A stretch of DNA of 64,000 nucleotides from assembly GCF_028657905.1 (NCBI RefSeq), contig NZ_CP117782.1, positions 930,001-994,000 of the forward strand. The letters are read 5' to 3'. Each line of letters opens with the position of its first letter. Position 1 is the stretch's first letter. Under the pieces are notes generated by a model. That model was not told the origin of the DNA. It was given only the letters and a program-made list of their open reading frames with translations, and did not search any database. Positions 17,147-25,443 of the stretch are shown one piece after another. The DNA is from Burkholderia sp. FERM BP-3421 (GTDB lineage: Bacteria > Pseudomonadota > Gammaproteobacteria > Burkholderiales > Burkholderiaceae). The position numbers were made by a program, and so were the translations under genes.

Positions 17147-17163
17147 GGGCGGATGATTTCGGA

Positions 17164-17500
17164 TCGTGTGGGCTGGGGGGCTGACGATTCCCGCCTCGGC
17201 GCGGATTATTGCCATGGGCCGCTGGATGGGGCACCCGGTGTTCCGACACCGCGTTTCATCGTAAGCCGTGCAAGATGCGGCGAATCGGGAGGCTCCTGCG
17301 TCTTTGTCGCGCGGGACCGGGAGCGGATGAGGTCCGGCTCGGCGCAGATCGCCGTCGCGGGCCCCCGGTGCTCTGGCGCAAGACTTCATCGCAAGCCGTG
17401 CGAGGTGCCGCGAGTCGTGAGTCAGCGACGCCTTTGTCGTATGGACGACTGATTCCGGATCGGGACGGCCCCCGGGGTTCTGGATTCCGGGCGGGCGCTG
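17164..17500 (+). repeat. decayed tandem copies of the pit 3' end and its terminator
   Basis: 17164-17330 repeats 17001-17163 (end of pit plus terminator) with substitutions. Its translation IVWAGGLTIPASARI matches the Pit C-terminus IVWAWVLTIPASALI, 19 of 27 residues agree to the end of pit, and the stop TGA has become CGA. A second, shorter copy follows (about 17331-17458; TTCATCGCAAGCCGTGC at 17385-17401). A fragment of a third follows at about 17459-17500 (GGCCCCCGGGGTTCTGG). No gene is supported in 17084-17541. Confidence 0.85.
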
Positions 17501-17541
17501 GACGGAACGCCGCCGACCGTTTCGCGTGGCGTGCGCGACGC

Positions 17542-18609
17542 TCAGTCGCCGCCGCCCGTCGCGAAGCGGGCGATCGGGTCGTCGTTGGTGCTGGTGGCGG
17601 CGGGCGCGGCGTTGCCGGGCGCAGTGGAGGCCGGCAGAACCTGGACGCCGCCCGGGGCCGCGAGTTGCGCCTGGCGTGCCGCCGCGCGCGCGGTGGGCGG
17701 CGGCGGTTCGAAGGCGTCGGCTGCGGCTGTGATCGGATCCGACGGCACGACGGCCGTCGTGGGGATCTCGTTGGCCGGTGCGACCGTGAGCACGGGAGCG
17801 GGTGCGACTGCGCCGGCCGCGCGCGCCTGCTGTTGCGCGGCGCTCAGGCCCGGAGGCGGCGGTTCGAACGGATCCGGCTGCGCGGTCGCCATCGCTGCCG
17901 GCCGGACCGGTGCAGGCACAGGCGCCGCCGGTGCCGGTGCGGGTCCGGCGGCCGCCGCGGCCGGCGCGGCCGCATACGCGGGCTGCACCGGCGCGACGCG
18001 CGGCGCGGGCGCCGGCTCGGGCGGACGGCTGGCCTCATAGGTCGGCGTGTCGAACGGCGCGGCCTTGTCCCGCGGCGGCGCGACCCGGCGGATGCCGTCG
18101 AAGCGCTTTGCCCAGTAGGGATTCGTCAGATAGTCGAGCCGCACCGTGCCGCCCGTCGAGGGCGCGTTGACGAAGCGCAGCTTGCCGACATAGATGCCGA
18201 CGTGCGAATGGGCTCGCCCGGTCGTGTTGAAGAAGATCAGGTCGCCGGGCGCGATGCCGTCCGGCTCGATCGTATCGCCGCGCTGGCTCATGTCGGCCGT
18301 GGTGCGCGGCAGCGTGACGCTGGCTGCGCGGCCGACCACGTAGCGCACGAGCCCGCTGCAATCGAAGCCGCTGTCGGGCGTGTTGCCGCCCCAGCGGTAC
18401 GGCACGCCGACGAGGCTCATCGCCTGGATCGAGATTTCCTCGCGCCCGACGCTGTGGTCGACGAAGTTCGGGAAGCCGCGCGGCGGCGGAAAGGCGCGGG
18501 GCGTCGTGATCGTCATCCCCGACGAACCGGTGCGCGCGGTCTTTTGCGGCACGCTTGAGCAGGCCGCAAGCAGGAATAGGACGAAGACGGACAGCCAGAT
18601 TCGCAGCAT
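17542..18609 (-). CDS. NlpC/P60 (C40) peptidase lipoprotein with a long Pro/Ala-rich tail
   Basis: The start at 18609 gives a lipoprotein signal with lipobox LLAAC (C17). The C40 domain spans about 57-175: Cys84 in GFDCSGLVRY, His136 in HSHVGIYVG and N148 (VNAPS) as the third polar residue. It is therefore expected to cleave peptide bonds in peptidoglycan stems from the outer membrane. Residues from about 195 to 355 are Pro/Ala-rich and low in complexity, with FEPPPP occurring twice. Most family members stop soon after the catalytic domain. The tail may span the periplasm or bind the wall. A longer TTG-started frame (18696) would bury the signal peptide and is not preferred. Confidence 0.82.
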   Translation of the reverse strand: MLRIWLSVFVLFLLAACSSVPQKTARTGSSGMTITTPRAFPPPRGFPNFVDHSVGREEISIQAMSLVGVPYRWGGNTPDSGFDCSGLVRYVVGRAASVTLPRTTADMSQRGDTIEPDGIAPGDLIFFNTTGRAHSHVGIYVGKLRFVNAPSTGGTVRLDYLTNPYWAKRFDGIRRVAPPRDKAAPFDTPTYEASRPPEPAPAPRVAPVQPAYAAAPAAAAAGPAPAPAAPVPAPVRPAAMATAQPDPFEPPPPGLSAAQQQARAAGAVAPAPVLTVAPANEIPTTAVVPSDPITAAADAFEPPPPTARAAARQAQLAAPGGVQVLPASTAPGNAAPAATSTNDDPIARFATGGGD

Positions 18610-18786
18610 CAGGGGAGGGCGAACGCGGCGCGTTCGCCGATCGTATGACCAACGGAGATAGAGGCGATAGTAGTCCGTCCGGCGGGGCTTTCGCAAGAAA
18701 ACTTGAGAAACGACTTGAAGTTTCGCGCGTAACTGTTGTAACCGTCGCTTGCCGGCGCCCGGATTGCGCGAGATTCGACCCTATAA

Positions 18787-18821
18787 ATAAAAATGGCGCC
18801 CGGGGCAAGCCCGGGCGCCAT
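18787..18821 (-). terminator. intrinsic terminator of the phoH-family gene
   Basis: ATGGCGCCCGGG and CCCGGGCGCCAT (18793-18804, 18810-18821) form a perfect 12-bp stem. On the minus strand TTTTTATTTAT follows. Confidence 0.9.
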
Positions 18822-18853
18822 GTCGTGCCGCGTCTGGCGACGCGACGGGCGGA

Positions 18854-20644
18854 TCAGAGGATGTCGGACGCGTAGTCGGCGAGGCGCGAGCGCTCGCCGC
18901 GCGCGAGCGTCACGTGGCCGCTGTGGCCCCAACCCTTGAAGCGGTCGACGACGTAGGTCAGGCCGGAGCTGCCTTCCGTCAGGTAGGGCGTATCGATCTG
19001 CGCGATGTTGCCGAGGCAGATGATCTTCGTGCCGGGGCCGGCGCGCGTGACGAGCGTCTTCATCTGCTTGGGCGTGAGGTTCTGCGCCTCGTCGATGATC
19101 ACGTACTTGTCGACGAAGGTGCGGCCGCGCATGAAGTTCATGCTCTTGACCTTGAGGCGCGAGCGGATCAGCTCCTGGGTGGCCGCGCGGCCCCATTCGC
19201 CCGCTGCGTCGTCGGTCTTCTGCAGCACTTCGAGGTTGTCGTCGAACGCGCCCATCCAGGGCTGCATCTTTTCTTCCTCGGTGCCGGGCAGGAAGCCGAT
19301 GTCCTCGCCGACCGGCACGGTCGCGCGCGTGACGATGATCTCGTTGTAGCGCTTGTCGTCGAGCACCTGCGCGAGGCCCGCCGCGAGCGCGACGAGCGTC
19401 TTGCCGGTGCCGGCCTGGCCGAGCAGCGTGACGAAGTCGATCTCCGGATTCATCAGGAGATTGAGCGCGAAATTCTGCTCGCGGTTGCGCGCGGTGATGC
19501 CCCACACGTTGTTCTTGTGGTGGCTGTAGTCGCGCAGCGTCTGCAGGAGCGCGGTCTTGCCGTTCAGCTCGCGCACGATCGCATGGAACGTGGGCTCGCC
19601 GTTCTGCGGCTCCAGGTGGACGAACTCATTGACGAGCAGCGAGGCGACGAGCGGCCCCGTCACGCGGTAGTAGGTGGTGCCGGTCTTGGTGTCCTGCCAG
19701 CTCTCCATGCCCTTCGCATGCTTGGTCCAGAAGTCCTGCGGCAGCTCGCGCACGCCCGAGTACAGCAGATCCTTGTCCTCGAGCACCTGGTCGTTGAAGT
19801 AGTCTTCCGCGGGCAGGCCGAGTGCGTGCGCCTTGATCCGCATGTTGATGTCTTTCGACACCAGCACGACCTGGCGGTCCGCGCGTTCGCGCTGCAGCGC
19901 GCGCACCACGCCGAGGATCTGGTTGTCCGCCTTGCCTTCCGGCAGGCCGTCGACCGGCTCGATCCGGGTGAGCGTGGTCTGGAAATACAGGCGGCCGAGC
20001 GCCTCGCGGCTGCCCAGACGCGAGAGCGGGATGCCGGCCGAGATCGGGCCGGCGTTCGCGACGAGCGCGTCGAGCGTGCGGCTGACCTGGCGCGCGTTGC
20101 GCGCGACTTCCGACATGCCTTTCTTGTGGTTGTCGAGTTCCTCGAGCGTCATCATCGGCAGATAGACGTCGTGCTCCTCGAAACGGAACAGGCTGCTCGG
20201 GTCGTGCATGAGCACGTTCGTGTCGAGCACGAACAGCTTCTGCAATTCGGTCGTCGCGTTCTTGCGGCCGCGCGGCTTGGCGGCCTCGCGCGGCGCGGCG
20301 GCGACCGGCGCGGCCGGTTTGGCGGCGGCGGGCTTGTCCTCGCGCGCGACGGCGGGCGCGGCGGCGGGCGCCGGCACGGGCTGCAGCAGCGCCGCGGTCT
20401 GGCGGGACTTGCGGGCGCGCGGCGCGGGCTCGGCGGCCTCGGGCGCGGCGACCGAGCGCAGCGGCGCGGCGGTGTTGGCGGCGGGCGCCATCGGGTCGGC
20501 GACGCTTGCCGCGCCGAATTCGGACGCCTGCGCGGGATCCCCTGCGGCGGCCGATTTGGCGGCTTTCGCGGGCCGCGCTTTCGCCTTGTAGTCGTCGGGT
20601 GGCAGCAGACTGCCGAGCTTGCTGGGGGGAGTAGGCAAAGGCAT
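18854..20644 (-). CDS. PIN domain / PhoH-like ATPase
   Basis: The 596-residue protein joins a Pro/Ala-rich N-terminal linker (about 1-130), a PIN ribonuclease domain from about 137 (FVLDTNVLMHDP, with further acidic residues in MTLEELDNHKKG and SKDINMRIKA), and a PhoH helicase-like ATPase from about 360 (Walker A GQAGTGKTLVALAAG, Walker B YVIIDEAQNL). This is the YlaK/PhoH2-like arrangement, thought to unwind and cut RNA. It is monocistronic on the minus strand, 326 bp downstream of bcp, from which it is separated by a terminator. Confidence 0.88.
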   Translation of the reverse strand: MPLPTPPSKLGSLLPPDDYKAKARPAKAAKSAAAGDPAQASEFGAASVADPMAPAANTAAPLRSVAAPEAAEPAPRARKSRQTAALLQPVPAPAAAPAVAREDKPAAAKPAAPVAAAPREAAKPRGRKNATTELQKLFVLDTNVLMHDPSSLFRFEEHDVYLPMMTLEELDNHKKGMSEVARNARQVSRTLDALVANAGPISAGIPLSRLGSREALGRLYFQTTLTRIEPVDGLPEGKADNQILGVVRALQRERADRQVVLVSKDINMRIKAHALGLPAEDYFNDQVLEDKDLLYSGVRELPQDFWTKHAKGMESWQDTKTGTTYYRVTGPLVASLLVNEFVHLEPQNGEPTFHAIVRELNGKTALLQTLRDYSHHKNNVWGITARNREQNFALNLLMNPEIDFVTLLGQAGTGKTLVALAAGLAQVLDDKRYNEIIVTRATVPVGEDIGFLPGTEEEKMQPWMGAFDDNLEVLQKTDDAAGEWGRAATQELIRSRLKVKSMNFMRGRTFVDKYVIIDEAQNLTPKQMKTLVTRAGPGTKIICLGNIAQIDTPYLTEGSSGLTYVVDRFKGWGHSGHVTLARGERSRLADYASDIL

Positions 20645-20821
20645 GGTGTCCCTCGGGAGGAATCGTGTCGCATGGAGTGCGCCGCCGATCGCATCCTGCC
20701 CGCGGGGGCAGTTTGCGCGCAGTGGCGCACCTGGGGTTTCGAAACGCCGGTTCGCCTAGATTTCGGTCAGCTCCTTGACGGGATGGACCGCCAGGCAAGG
20801 GCGCCCGGCGCGAAAACCATG

Positions 20822-20855
20822 AAAAAAGCCGCTGCCCCGAACGGGGCGAGCGGCT
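20822..20855 (-). terminator. intrinsic terminator of the arn-bcp operon
   Basis: GCCGCT-G-CCCC and GGGG-CG-AGCGGC form the stem. The minus strand continues with TTTTTTC. It lies about 116 bp after the bcp stop. Confidence 0.75.
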
Positions 20856-20970
20856 CGGCTTCAACCGTCGTGCTGCGCGTCAGATGCGAACCTGCGTTGC
20901 TTCGACCACCGGCGCAGCTACGAGAAAAATGGTGCGGACTGGCATTCATTGAAGCCCAATATAGCGCGGC

Positions 20971-21432
20971 TCAAAGCGCTTGTACAGCACTCAGCACGTC
21001 GTCGACATGACCTGGTACTTTCACGCCACGCCATGCCTGGCGCAGGACTCCGTCGGCGTCGATCAGGAAGGTCGAGCGCTCGATGCCGCGCACTTCCTTG
21101 CCATACATTTTCTTCAATTTCATGACATCGAAGAGCGCGCACAGCGTCTCGTCGGGATCGGAAATCAGCGGGAACGGCAGTTCGAGCTTGGCCTTGAAGT
21201 TCTCGTGCGAGCGCAGGCTGTCGCGCGACACGCCGACCACTTCGGCGCCGGCCTTCTTGAACTTCGGATAGAGATCGCGGAACTGCAGGCCTTCGGTCGT
21301 GCAGCCGGGCGTGTTGTCCTTCGGATAGAAATACAGCACGAGCTTCCTGCCGTTCAGTCCGGACAGCGAAAAATCGCCGCCCGTGGCCGGCGCGGTGAAA
21401 TCGGGAACTTGACGGTCGACTTCGACGGACAC
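20971..21432 (-). CDS. bcp: thiol peroxiredoxin, Bcp/PrxQ family
   Basis: It reduces hydroperoxides. The 153-residue protein has the peroxidatic cysteine C44 in TPGCTTEG. The resolving cysteine found five residues later in many Bcp proteins is absent (the position is Leu49). The only other cysteine is C98 in ETLCALFDV, so it may work as a 1-Cys enzyme or use C98. It is the last gene of the minus-strand arn operon, 78 bp after arnD, linking oxidative defence with lipid A modification. Confidence 0.9.
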   Translation of the reverse strand: MSVEVDRQVPDFTAPATGGDFSLSGLNGRKLVLYFYPKDNTPGCTTEGLQFRDLYPKFKKAGAEVVGVSRDSLRSHENFKAKLELPFPLISDPDETLCALFDVMKLKKMYGKEVRGIERSTFLIDADGVLRQAWRGVKVPGHVDDVLSAVQAL

Positions 21433-21510
21433 GTGATTCTCCTGTTGTTATGGAAACGGCGCGGACGCGCCAGGCGAGGGCCGGCCGAGGCGGCCGGCCC
21501 GCGGCCCGAC

Positions 21511-22407
21511 CTAGTCGGGCTGGACGATCAGCTCGCCGGAGCGGCCGGGGATCTCGCCCCATACGACAGGGTACGATGGCAGCGTGGCGCGGTCCAGCGT
21601 CGCATGGTAGTCGCCCATCGTGGCGAACGTGTGGCCTTGCGCGCGCCAGCCGGCGAGCAGCTGCTCGAACACCGGCGCGAGCTTCTGCCCTTCCAGCTCC
21701 GCGTGCAGCGTGAAGACCTGGTCGTGCGGATTGCGCTCGGTGTGCTTCAACAGGTGGGCGGCGACGTTGCCGGTGTCGATGCCGTCGATGCCGAGCACTT
21801 CGTCGAGCGTCGGCAGCGTGGTCGGCATCTGCACGTGACCGAGCGTGCGGCCGCCGACCACCGGCAGGTACGGCGAGTGGCCGCGCCCGTCGGAGGCGTA
21901 GCGCATGCCCCACGCGTCGATCTGCTCGAACGCCGCGTCGTTCATCTGCCAGCCGGCCGCGCCGTGGGTGACGGGCGGCGCGCCGAAGATGTCGACGAAG
22001 CGCGCGTGGCTTTTCTGCATCTCGCGCGCGGTCCACTCGGGCGGACGGTGCCGGACGTTGTCCTGCCAGTACACGTGGTCCCAGGTGTGGATGCCGCACT
22101 CGAAGCCGGCCTCGTGGATCGCGCGCATGTCCGCGCGCGCGCGCCGGCCGATGTCAGGACCCGGCAGCAGCACGCCGTACATCAGCTGCTTGATGCCGTA
22201 GTGCTCGACCACCGAGGTGCGTGAGACTTTCTTCAGGAAGCCCGGCCGCAGCACCCGCCGCATCGCCCAGCCGGTGTGATCCGGGCCGAGGCTGAACAGG
22301 AAGGTCGCGCGGGCGGCGTAGCGGTCGAAGATGCGGGCGAGGTTCGGCACGCCTTCGCGGGTGCCGCGCAGCGTGTCGACGTCGATCTTGAGAACGATGC
22401 GGGCCAA
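21511..22407 (-). CDS. arnD: 4-deoxy-4-formamido-L-arabinose-phosphoundecaprenol deformylase ArnD
   Basis: It removes the formyl group from undecaprenyl-phosphate-L-Ara4FN. The 298-residue protein is a polysaccharide deacetylase-fold enzyme: IDVDTLRGTREGVP near the start carries the metal-binding Asp pair, followed by GIHTWDHVYWQD with the His ligands and HAELEGQK near the end. These features are specific for ArnD. It lies 12 bp after the decarboxylase gene. Confidence 0.93.
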   Translation of the reverse strand: MARIVLKIDVDTLRGTREGVPNLARIFDRYAARATFLFSLGPDHTGWAMRRVLRPGFLKKVSRTSVVEHYGIKQLMYGVLLPGPDIGRRARADMRAIHEAGFECGIHTWDHVYWQDNVRHRPPEWTAREMQKSHARFVDIFGAPPVTHGAAGWQMNDAAFEQIDAWGMRYASDGRGHSPYLPVVGGRTLGHVQMPTTLPTLDEVLGIDGIDTGNVAAHLLKHTERNPHDQVFTLHAELEGQKLAPVFEQLLAGWRAQGHTFATMGDYHATLDRATLPSYPVVWGEIPGRSGELIVQPD

Positions 22408-22419
22408 GCGGGGCGGTCC

Positions 22420-23475
22420 TCAGCCTTGCTGCTCGACGAGCGCGCGTGCTTCGCCGACGTGGCCGCGGTACGCTTCGAAGATCTTGCGCAGCGCGTCGTC
22501 GAACGACGACTGCGGCGCCCAGCCGAGTTCCTGCATCGTGTTCTCGATCTTCGGCACGCGGTTCTGCACGTCCTGGTAGCCGTTGCCGTAGTAGGCGCCC
22601 GAGGTGGTCTCGACGAGCTTCACGTGCTTCGCGGAGTCGGCGTACTCGGGATATTCGGCGGCCAGTTCGAGCATCTTGTGCGCGAGTTCGCGCACCGAGT
22701 AGTTGTTGCCCGGGTTGCCGATGTTGTAGATCTTGCCCGACGCGACGCCGTTCGCGTTGTCGATGATCTTCATCAGCGCGCTGATGCCGTCGTCGATATC
22801 GGTGAACGCGCGCTTTTGCGAGCCGCCGTCGACGAGGCTGATGTTCTCGCCGCGCACGATGTGGCCGAGGAACTGCGTCACCACGCGCGAGCTGCCTTCC
22901 TTCGGCGTGTAGATCGAGTCGAGGCCCGGGCCGATCCAGTTGAACGGGCGGAACAGCGTGAAGTTCAGGCCTTCCATGCCGTAGCCCCAGATCACGCGGT
23001 CCATCAACTGCTTCGAGCACGCGTAGATCCAGCGCGGCTTGTTGATCGGGCCGTAGGTGAGGGCGGAGGCATCCGGGTCGAACTGCTCGTCCGCGCACAT
23101 GCCGTAGACCTCGGAGGTCGACGGGAACACCAGGTGCTTGCCGTACTTGACGGCCGAACGCACGATCGGCAGGTTCGCCTCGAAGTCGAGCTCGAACACG
23201 CGCAGCGGCTGCTGCACGTAGGTCGCGGGCGTCGCGATCGCGACCAGCGGCAGGATCACGTCGCACTTCTTCACGTGATACTCGACCCACTCCTTGTTGA
23301 TCGTGATGTCACCCTCGAAGAAATGCATGCGTTCGTGCTTGACGAGGTCGCCGAGCCGGTCGGTCTGCATGTCCATGCCGAAGACTTCCCAATCGGTGGT
23401 CTCGAGGATGCGCTTCGACAGGTGGTGGCCGATGAAGCCGTTCACACCCAGGATCAGGACTTTTTTCGCTTTCAT
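22420..23475 (-). CDS. arnA: UDP-glucuronic acid oxidative decarboxylase (ArnA C-terminal half)
   Basis: It converts UDP-glucuronate to UDP-4-keto-pentose. The 351-residue short-chain dehydrogenase-like protein has the NAD motif GVNGFIGHHLSKRI and the catalytic S/T-Y-K set in PSTSEVYG and YACSKQLMD. It keeps the ArnA-type serine and arginine region AFTDIDDGISALMKII. In enterics this is the C-terminal half of bifunctional ArnA; here it is a separate gene whose ATG overlaps the stop of the formyltransferase gene (ATGA). Confidence 0.93.
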   Translation of the reverse strand: MKAKKVLILGVNGFIGHHLSKRILETTDWEVFGMDMQTDRLGDLVKHERMHFFEGDITINKEWVEYHVKKCDVILPLVAIATPATYVQQPLRVFELDFEANLPIVRSAVKYGKHLVFPSTSEVYGMCADEQFDPDASALTYGPINKPRWIYACSKQLMDRVIWGYGMEGLNFTLFRPFNWIGPGLDSIYTPKEGSSRVVTQFLGHIVRGENISLVDGGSQKRAFTDIDDGISALMKIIDNANGVASGKIYNIGNPGNNYSVRELAHKMLELAAEYPEYADSAKHVKLVETTSGAYYGNGYQDVQNRVPKIENTMQELGWAPQSSFDDALRKIFEAYRGHVGEARALVEQQG

Positions 23476-24419
23476 GAATGACGGGAAGAGTGAATGAACT
23501 GCGCGAACGCCGCGGGGGATACGACGGCCTCGCCGTCGTCGCGCGCGTGCCGCAGTTCCAGAATGGAGACGGCGCGGCTGTCGCCGCAAACGCCGAATAG
23601 CGCATTATCGCTTACGTGCAGGCCCGCCGGCAAATCGGCCGCGGCCCGCGCGGCGGGCGAGCCGGGCGCCGCGAGCCGGGCCCGGGCGATCACGAAACGG
23701 CTGCCGTGCAGGTCGGTAAACGCGCCCGGATAAGGGGGCGCGACCGCCCGGATCAGGTTGTAGACGCGCGCGGCCGGCTGCGACCAGTCGATCCGCCCGT
23801 CCTCGGGCTTGCGCCCGCCGTAGTAGCTGCCCTGCGACAGGTCGTTCGGCAGGTGTGGCGCCTCGCCGGCGAGCAGCGCGGGCAGCACGCGCCAGAGCGT
23901 CTGTTCGGCCGCGACGGTGACCTTGTCGAAGACCTGCGCGGCGGTGTCGTCGGGCAGGATCGGCACGGCCGTCTGGCCGAGCAGCGCGCCCGCGTCCGGC
24001 TTCTCGGCCATCTCGTGCAGGGTCGCGCCGGTTTCGGTCTCGCCGTTCAGCACCGCCCAGTTGGTCGGCACGCGGCCGCGATACTTCGGCAGCAGCGAGC
24101 CGTGCATGTTGTAGGCGCCGCGCGGCGCGAGCGCGAGCAGCGCGAGCGGCAGCATGTGCCGGTAGTAGAACGAGAAGATGAAGTCCGGCCGCGCGGCCGC
24201 GACCGCGTCGCGCAGCGCGGGGTCGCGCGGATCGGCGGGCGTGATCACGGGGATCCCGTGCTCGGCCGCGAGCGACGCGACGCTGCCGAACCAGATGTTC
24301 TCGGTCGGGCTGTCCTCGTGGGTGACGACGAGCGAGACCTCGACGCCGCGCGCGAGCAGCACCTGCAGGCAGCGGACCCCGACGTTGTGGTACGCGAAGA
24401 CGACGGCGCGCGGTTTCAT
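23472..24419 (-). CDS. UDP-L-Ara4N formyltransferase (ArnA N-terminal half)
   Basis: It transfers a formyl group from N10-formyltetrahydrofolate to UDP-L-Ara4N. The 315-residue protein starts MKPRAVVFAYHNVGVRCLQV. It has the formyltransferase catalytic triad region NMHGSLLPKYRGRVPTNWAV (Asn and His) and the later Asp in EMAEKPDAGALLG. It is the stand-alone equivalent of the ArnA N-terminal half. ATGA overlaps link it to arnC upstream and to the decarboxylase downstream, so the three are translationally coupled. Confidence 0.92.
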   Translation of the reverse strand: MKPRAVVFAYHNVGVRCLQVLLARGVEVSLVVTHEDSPTENIWFGSVASLAAEHGIPVITPADPRDPALRDAVAAARPDFIFSFYYRHMLPLALLALAPRGAYNMHGSLLPKYRGRVPTNWAVLNGETETGATLHEMAEKPDAGALLGQTAVPILPDDTAAQVFDKVTVAAEQTLWRVLPALLAGEAPHLPNDLSQGSYYGGRKPEDGRIDWSQPAARVYNLIRAVAPPYPGAFTDLHGSRFVIARARLAAPGSPAARAAADLPAGLHVSDNALFGVCGDSRAVSILELRHARDDGEAVVSPAAFAQFIHSSRHS

Positions 24420-25435
24420 TGCGCGAGATCCCGGCGGCCGGGCAGCGTGACGCCGGGCTGGCCGTCGCGCGTTTCCAGCACGGTCTGGATCAGGTAGCGC
24501 GGCCGCGCGCGCACCTGCTGGTAGATGCGGCCGATGTATTCGCCGAGCAGGCCGAGCGCGAAGATGATCACGCCGAGCAGGAAGAACGTGATCGCGAACA
24601 GCGTGAAGACGCCCTGGACTTCCGCCCCGACGATGAAGCGGCGCACGAGCAGCAGCACGAACAGCGCGGCGGAGCCGAGCGACAGGATCACGCCGATGAA
24701 CGACAGCCATTGCAGCGGCACGACCGAGAAGCCGGTCACGAGGTCGAAGTTGAGGCGGATCAGGCTGTACATCGAGTACTTCGATTCGCCCGCGAAGCGT
24801 TCCTCGTGCGCGACCTCGATTTCCGTCGGGTTCTGCGCGAACGTGTACGCGAGCGCCGGGATGAAGGTGTTCACCTCGCCGCAGCGGTTGATCGTGTCGA
24901 TCACGTGGCGGCTGTACGCGCGCAGCATGCAGCCCTGGTCGGTCATCTTGATCCGCGTGATGCGTTCGCGCAGCCGGTTCATCGCGGCCGACGCCTTGCG
25001 GCGGAACAGGCTGTCCTGGCGCTGCATGCGGATCGAGCCGACGTAGTCGTGGCCGGCGCGGATCTGTTCGACCAGCTTGCGGATTTCCTCGGGCGGATTC
25101 TGCAGGTCGGCGTCGAGCGTCACGACGATATCGCCGCGCGACTGCTCGAAGCCGGCGAGGATCGCCATGTGCTGGCCGTAATTGCCGTTCAGCAACACGA
25201 CGCGCGTGGTGTCGGGACGCACCCGGAACTGGTCCGCCAACATGGCGGCCGAGCGGTCGCGGCTGCCGTCGTTGACGAGGATCACTTCGTAGGCGGTGCC
25301 GAGCGCGTCGAGCGCCGGGTACAGGCGCGCGAAGAGCGCGGCGAGGCCGTCTTCCTCGTTGTACACGGGGATGACGACCGAGACTTCGGGGTTCGCCGCG
25401 CCCGGTTGTCCGGCGCGTGCTTCAAGCTGACTCAT
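24416..25435 (-). CDS. arnC: undecaprenyl-phosphate 4-deoxy-4-formamido-L-arabinose transferase ArnC
   Basis: It attaches L-Ara4FN to undecaprenyl phosphate at the inner membrane. The 339-residue GT2 enzyme has VSVVIPVYNEEDGLAALF, the DxD-type acidic pair in VVTLDADLQNPPEE and MTDQGCMLRAY. Two membrane helices lie near 235-300. It begins eight bases after the arnB stop. Confidence 0.93.
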   Translation of the reverse strand: MSQLEARAGQPGAANPEVSVVIPVYNEEDGLAALFARLYPALDALGTAYEVILVNDGSRDRSAAMLADQFRVRPDTTRVVLLNGNYGQHMAILAGFEQSRGDIVVTLDADLQNPPEEIRKLVEQIRAGHDYVGSIRMQRQDSLFRRKASAAMNRLRERITRIKMTDQGCMLRAYSRHVIDTINRCGEVNTFIPALAYTFAQNPTEIEVAHEERFAGESKYSMYSLIRLNFDLVTGFSVVPLQWLSFIGVILSLGSAALFVLLLVRRFIVGAEVQGVFTLFAITFFLLGVIIFALGLLGEYIGRIYQQVRARPRYLIQTVLETRDGQPGVTLPGRRDLAQ

Positions 25436-25443
25436 ATTTCCGC

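Noticed and set aside
18610..18696. Longer N-terminus for the NlpC/P60 protein
   Set aside because: It depends on a TTG start and would place 29 charged residues before the lipoprotein signal.
21511..21530. Possible mobile-element boundary at the end of arnD
   Set aside because: No inverted repeat, target duplication or transposase is visible there or elsewhere in the window.
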